A DNA stretch of 63,018 nucleotides from a virus. Positions 61,130 to 63,018 of this stretch are shown here, in pieces. Under the pieces are notes generated by a model. That model did no database searches, was not told the origin of the DNA, and saw only the letters and a program-made list of their open reading frames with translations. Within the stretch, counting starts at the first letter, position 1. Each line of letters begins with the position of its first letter. Both the position numbers and the translations under genes were made by a program. Where the stretch lies: positions 1 through 63,018 of IMG/VR virus record IMGVR_UViG_3300007541_000022; one strand, 5' to 3'.

Positions 61130-62629
61130 TTAAGAGATGTTAAGGTCTTCAATTCTTCTATAAATAGGTCCATGAGAAAGTCCCTCATCATTGTAATCGT
61201 TGTCCTCAGTCTTAAAGAATATATCAAAAACATCAAAGAATTTTTTCAAATCAATTCTTACATCCCCATACATATCACTATTTCTTATGGTTTTATTACG
61301 TATTTTATTTTTTCTAAGACCACCATTTCTCCACAAATCATATTTTTGTAATATTGGAAATGCTGATGAATATATATCTTCTAAGTTAATACTTTTTATG
61401 TAATCAAGTTTTTCTCGTTTATCGTCATATGTTTTTACCTTTTTAATTATATCACCTAAAACACCAGCAATTGGTAATAAACTAGCAACATCGTCTAATA
61501 ACATTTGTTTAGAATCATCTTTACTATCATCAATAGGTGGTAATTTCCCATCTTTATACATCTGCAATCTACTACTTACCAACGATTCTCTTTCTTGTTG
61601 AACCGTACTAGGTCTAATAACTACTTTATTATCCACTACTTTATCACCACAAGCATCTAAAGTTAATAATAACCCATCATTTACACCTGGTTTATCATTA
61701 TAAACCACCTCACCATTTTTAACTATCTTAACTCTTGGTAGGTCTTTATGTGTATTTGGACTTACCGATATAAACCATATATTAATGAGTCCTTTACCTT
61801 GTTTAACAATATTTTTTGATTGTTCATTTGTAACTGTAAATGTATCGACCCTTGTACCCCTAATATCTCCATCTTTATTTGACCCATATTTTTTACTTAT
61901 GTAACCATACGCAGGATTAACTAACTGACCAGGTAATTTAGGTTCACCTGAAATATTCCTATATGTTACATTACCATTTGAATTATTTAAATTAGCAGTT
62001 TTACCACCCTCAGCATTTAATAATAATGTATCATTAGCGAATAAGAAAAATTCAGCATTATTACACTCGTGTGATGGAACCCAAACCTTTATTTCAAGTC
62101 CTGTAACACAACCTGGAGGTATTATAGGGACAGGATTTTTTTCAGCAATAACCTTTATTGTAAAATTTGAAAATTGTTCTTTTGTGTATTTCTCATCTCT
62201 AGGGTTGTCTTTACCTTGAGTATATGGAGTTGAACCTATAACAGGTTCATTAACCACTATTTTAACATCCTGTAGAATATCAGACGCATTTTTTTCTAAA
62301 TAGTTTTTTAATGTTTCGGCTCTTTTTTTAGATAAATAACCTGGGTCGACTTTTTTCTTTGGAGTTACCTCAGCATCGTAGTTAGTTACCTGTGATTCTC
62401 CTGAATTAATTTCAACTTGTATAACACTACCTTTATTCTTTTCTTTAAATGTTCTAATTTTTTGAATTGCATCATCAATTTTTTTAACATTCTCAGGTAT
62501 TTTCCATTTACCCGATTGAAAAGTATCCGCAATGTCTATTTGTTCAGAGGGTCTATTTTGTTCAGTAATAACTCTACGAACAATATTTTCTAAATCTGAC
62601 TCAGTTAGACGTATTATTTTTTTAGACAT
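61130..62629 (-). CDS. OmpA-like domain protein with shared N-terminal tag
   Basis: The 499-aa protein begins with the shared tag SKKIIRLTESDLENIVRRVI (2-21). Residues about 40-160 form an OmpA-like domain: DDAIQKIRTFKEKNKGSVIQ, VEINSGESQV, then PGYLSKKRAETLKNYLEKNA and a final strand FTIKVIAEK. The middle (about 165-320) is beta-rich. A helix-rich C-terminus (about 325-499) contains a hydrophobic region (LLDDVASLLPIAGVLGDI, about 383-400). No signal peptide is seen. It could be a virion protein that contacts peptidoglycan or the host wall. A TATTTATA box is 16 nt upstream. The gene follows the capsid operon terminator on the same strand. Confidence 0.65.
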   Translation of the reverse strand: MSKKIIRLTESDLENIVRRVITEQNRPSEQIDIADTFQSGKWKIPENVKKIDDAIQKIRTFKEKNKGSVIQVEINSGESQVTNYDAEVTPKKKVDPGYLSKKRAETLKNYLEKNASDILQDVKIVVNEPVIGSTPYTQGKDNPRDEKYTKEQFSNFTIKVIAEKNPVPIIPPGCVTGLEIKVWVPSHECNNAEFFLFANDTLLLNAEGGKTANLNNSNGNVTYRNISGEPKLPGQLVNPAYGYISKKYGSNKDGDIRGTRVDTFTVTNEQSKNIVKQGKGLINIWFISVSPNTHKDLPRVKIVKNGEVVYNDKPGVNDGLLLTLDACGDKVVDNKVVIRPSTVQQERESLVSSRLQMYKDGKLPPIDDSKDDSKQMLLDDVASLLPIAGVLGDIIKKVKTYDDKREKLDYIKSINLEDIYSSAFPILQKYDLWRNGGLRKNKIRNKTIRNSDMYGDVRIDLKKFFDVFDIFFKTEDNDYNDEGLSHGPIYRRIEDLNIS

Positions 62630-62645
62630 AATATATTTGTTTAAT

Positions 62646-62653
62646 TATAAATA
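62646..62653 (-). promoter_or_regulatory. TATTTATA box upstream of the OmpA-like gene
   Basis: An exact TATTTATA on the minus strand, 16 nt before ATG 62629 and 10 nt after the capsid-gene terminator. Confidence 0.42.
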
Positions 62654-62662
62654 TCTGCATAT

Positions 62663-62690
62663 AAAAAAAGGGGACCATTGGTCCCCTTTA
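62663..62690 (-). terminator. Rho-independent terminator of the major capsid gene
   Basis: AAAGGGGACC / GGTCCCCTTT (10 bp, 3-nt loop) on the minus strand, followed by a T-rich tail. It lies 20 nt after the capsid stop codon. Confidence 0.88.
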
Positions 62691-62709
62691 ATATTGAATT
62701 TAAGATATA

Positions 62710-63018
62710 TTATCTTAAAGAGTTCAAGTCGAATGTACGAACACCATCAACGATGATTCTACCGTAGAATCTGTTGTTCACCATCTTCTTAGCGTATCTA
62801 GTCATGATACCTTTGATTGGAGTGAAGTTGAATGGATTGTACATAGTTGGTGTCAACTGTAGAGGTACATATGGTGCGTAAACGTAACCAGTATCCAATA
62901 AAGAAGAACCTTTATGACCCATCAATACAGTGTTAGGTGGGAAGTAAGGGTCACGGTAAACTTGATATCTACCTGATAACGTACCTACTCTCTCAATACC
63001 CATGTTGTATTGGTCTTG
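62710..63018 (-). CDS. gp23: Major capsid protein, C-terminal part (gp23-like, partial)
   Basis: The last 102 codons of a larger gene lie here; the frame stays open to the window edge, so the ATG at 63003 is an internal Met. The sequence GTLSGRYQVYRDPYFPPNT, LMGHKGSSLLDTGYVYAPYV and GIMTRYAKKMVNNRFYGRI matches the C-terminus of T4 gp23-type capsid proteins. It forms the hexamers of the phage head. The strong terminator after the gene fits its high expression. The N-terminal part, including the prohead protease cleavage site, is outside the window. Confidence 0.93.
   Translation of the reverse strand, partial: QDQYNMGIERVGTLSGRYQVYRDPYFPPNTVLMGHKGSSLLDTGYVYAPYVPLQLTPTMYNPFNFTPIKGIMTRYAKKMVNNRFYGRIIVDGVRTFDLNSLR

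Noticed and set aside
1-63018. tRNA genes, introns or transposases
   Set aside because: No cloverleaf-like segments with CCA ends, no split conserved genes and no transposase motifs were seen by eye; a tRNAscan run would be decisive.

Overview
The window looks like a segment of a large, AT-rich, lytic tailed phage (myovirus) of the T4 superfamily. T4-type hallmarks are a UvsX-like recombinase, a gp32-like ssDNA-binding protein, a family B (gp43-like) DNA polymerase, a gp55-like late sigma factor, tail sheath (gp18-like), tail tube (gp19-like), gp26-like and gp53-like baseplate proteins, a gp5-like spike protein, a gp13-like neck protein and the C-terminus of a gp23-like major capsid protein. 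A Bacteroidota (flavobacterial) host is inferred, not shown. The reasons are promoter-like sites of the TTTG-N19/20-TAnnTTTG type, the general absence of Shine-Dalgarno sequences, and a flavobacterial-style signal peptide ending YSQ.

Layout. 1-3031 (minus): replication and recombination genes (start of a FEN/NYN-like nuclease, uvsX, gp32) and two small acidic or unknown proteins. 3077-24919 (minus): the tail module. In transcription order it holds a gp14-like neck protein, a small unknown protein, a gp15-like protein, sheath, a HAD phosphatase, tube, a gp26-like chaperone with an overlapping second frame, tape measure, a 1604-aa tail protein with an OmpA-like domain, a gp53-like protein and a 2177-aa hub with a lysozyme-like C-terminus. 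One small ribbon-helix-helix gene (22759-22908) points the other way. 24966-29825 (plus): SNF2 helicase, a superoxide dismutase fused to a probable nuclease-like domain, a gp13-like neck protein and a beta-rich small protein. 29822-35641 (minus): DNA polymerase, two tandem BppU-like proteins and a Cys-rich lectin-like structural protein. 35698-38154 (plus): five small unknown, probably virion-related genes.

38209-51351 is a glycan module mixed with nucleotide-metabolism genes. It encodes at least five glycosyltransferases, including one with GT29 sialyltransferase motifs, plus a sulfotransferase, NeuB, a CMP-sugar synthetase, GDP-mannose dehydratase, GDP-fucose synthase and a small HAD phosphatase. 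A DEDD exonuclease, dUTPase and PhoH sit among them. Read together, they could make CMP-nonulosonate and GDP-fucose and transfer them, with possible sulfation, to a phage or host glycan. 51351-57734 (plus): late sigma factor, then baseplate and tail proteins. 57731-63018: small accessory genes (Cys/Lys-rich proteins, a cupin, a secreted CAP-domain protein, a second OmpA-like protein), ending in the capsid gene, which runs off the window.

Regulation. Many late-type units are preceded, 5-36 nt before the start codon, by TATTTATA or a one-base variant; this is the reverse complement of the T4 late box. Replication and accessory genes instead carry host-like TTTG/TAnnTTTG promoters. The most notable items are the SOD fusion protein, the sialyl/fucosyl/sulfo glycan set, and a UUU CGU motif placed to make a +1 frameshift product just upstream of the tape measure. 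I saw no tRNA, CRISPR array or insertion sequence.
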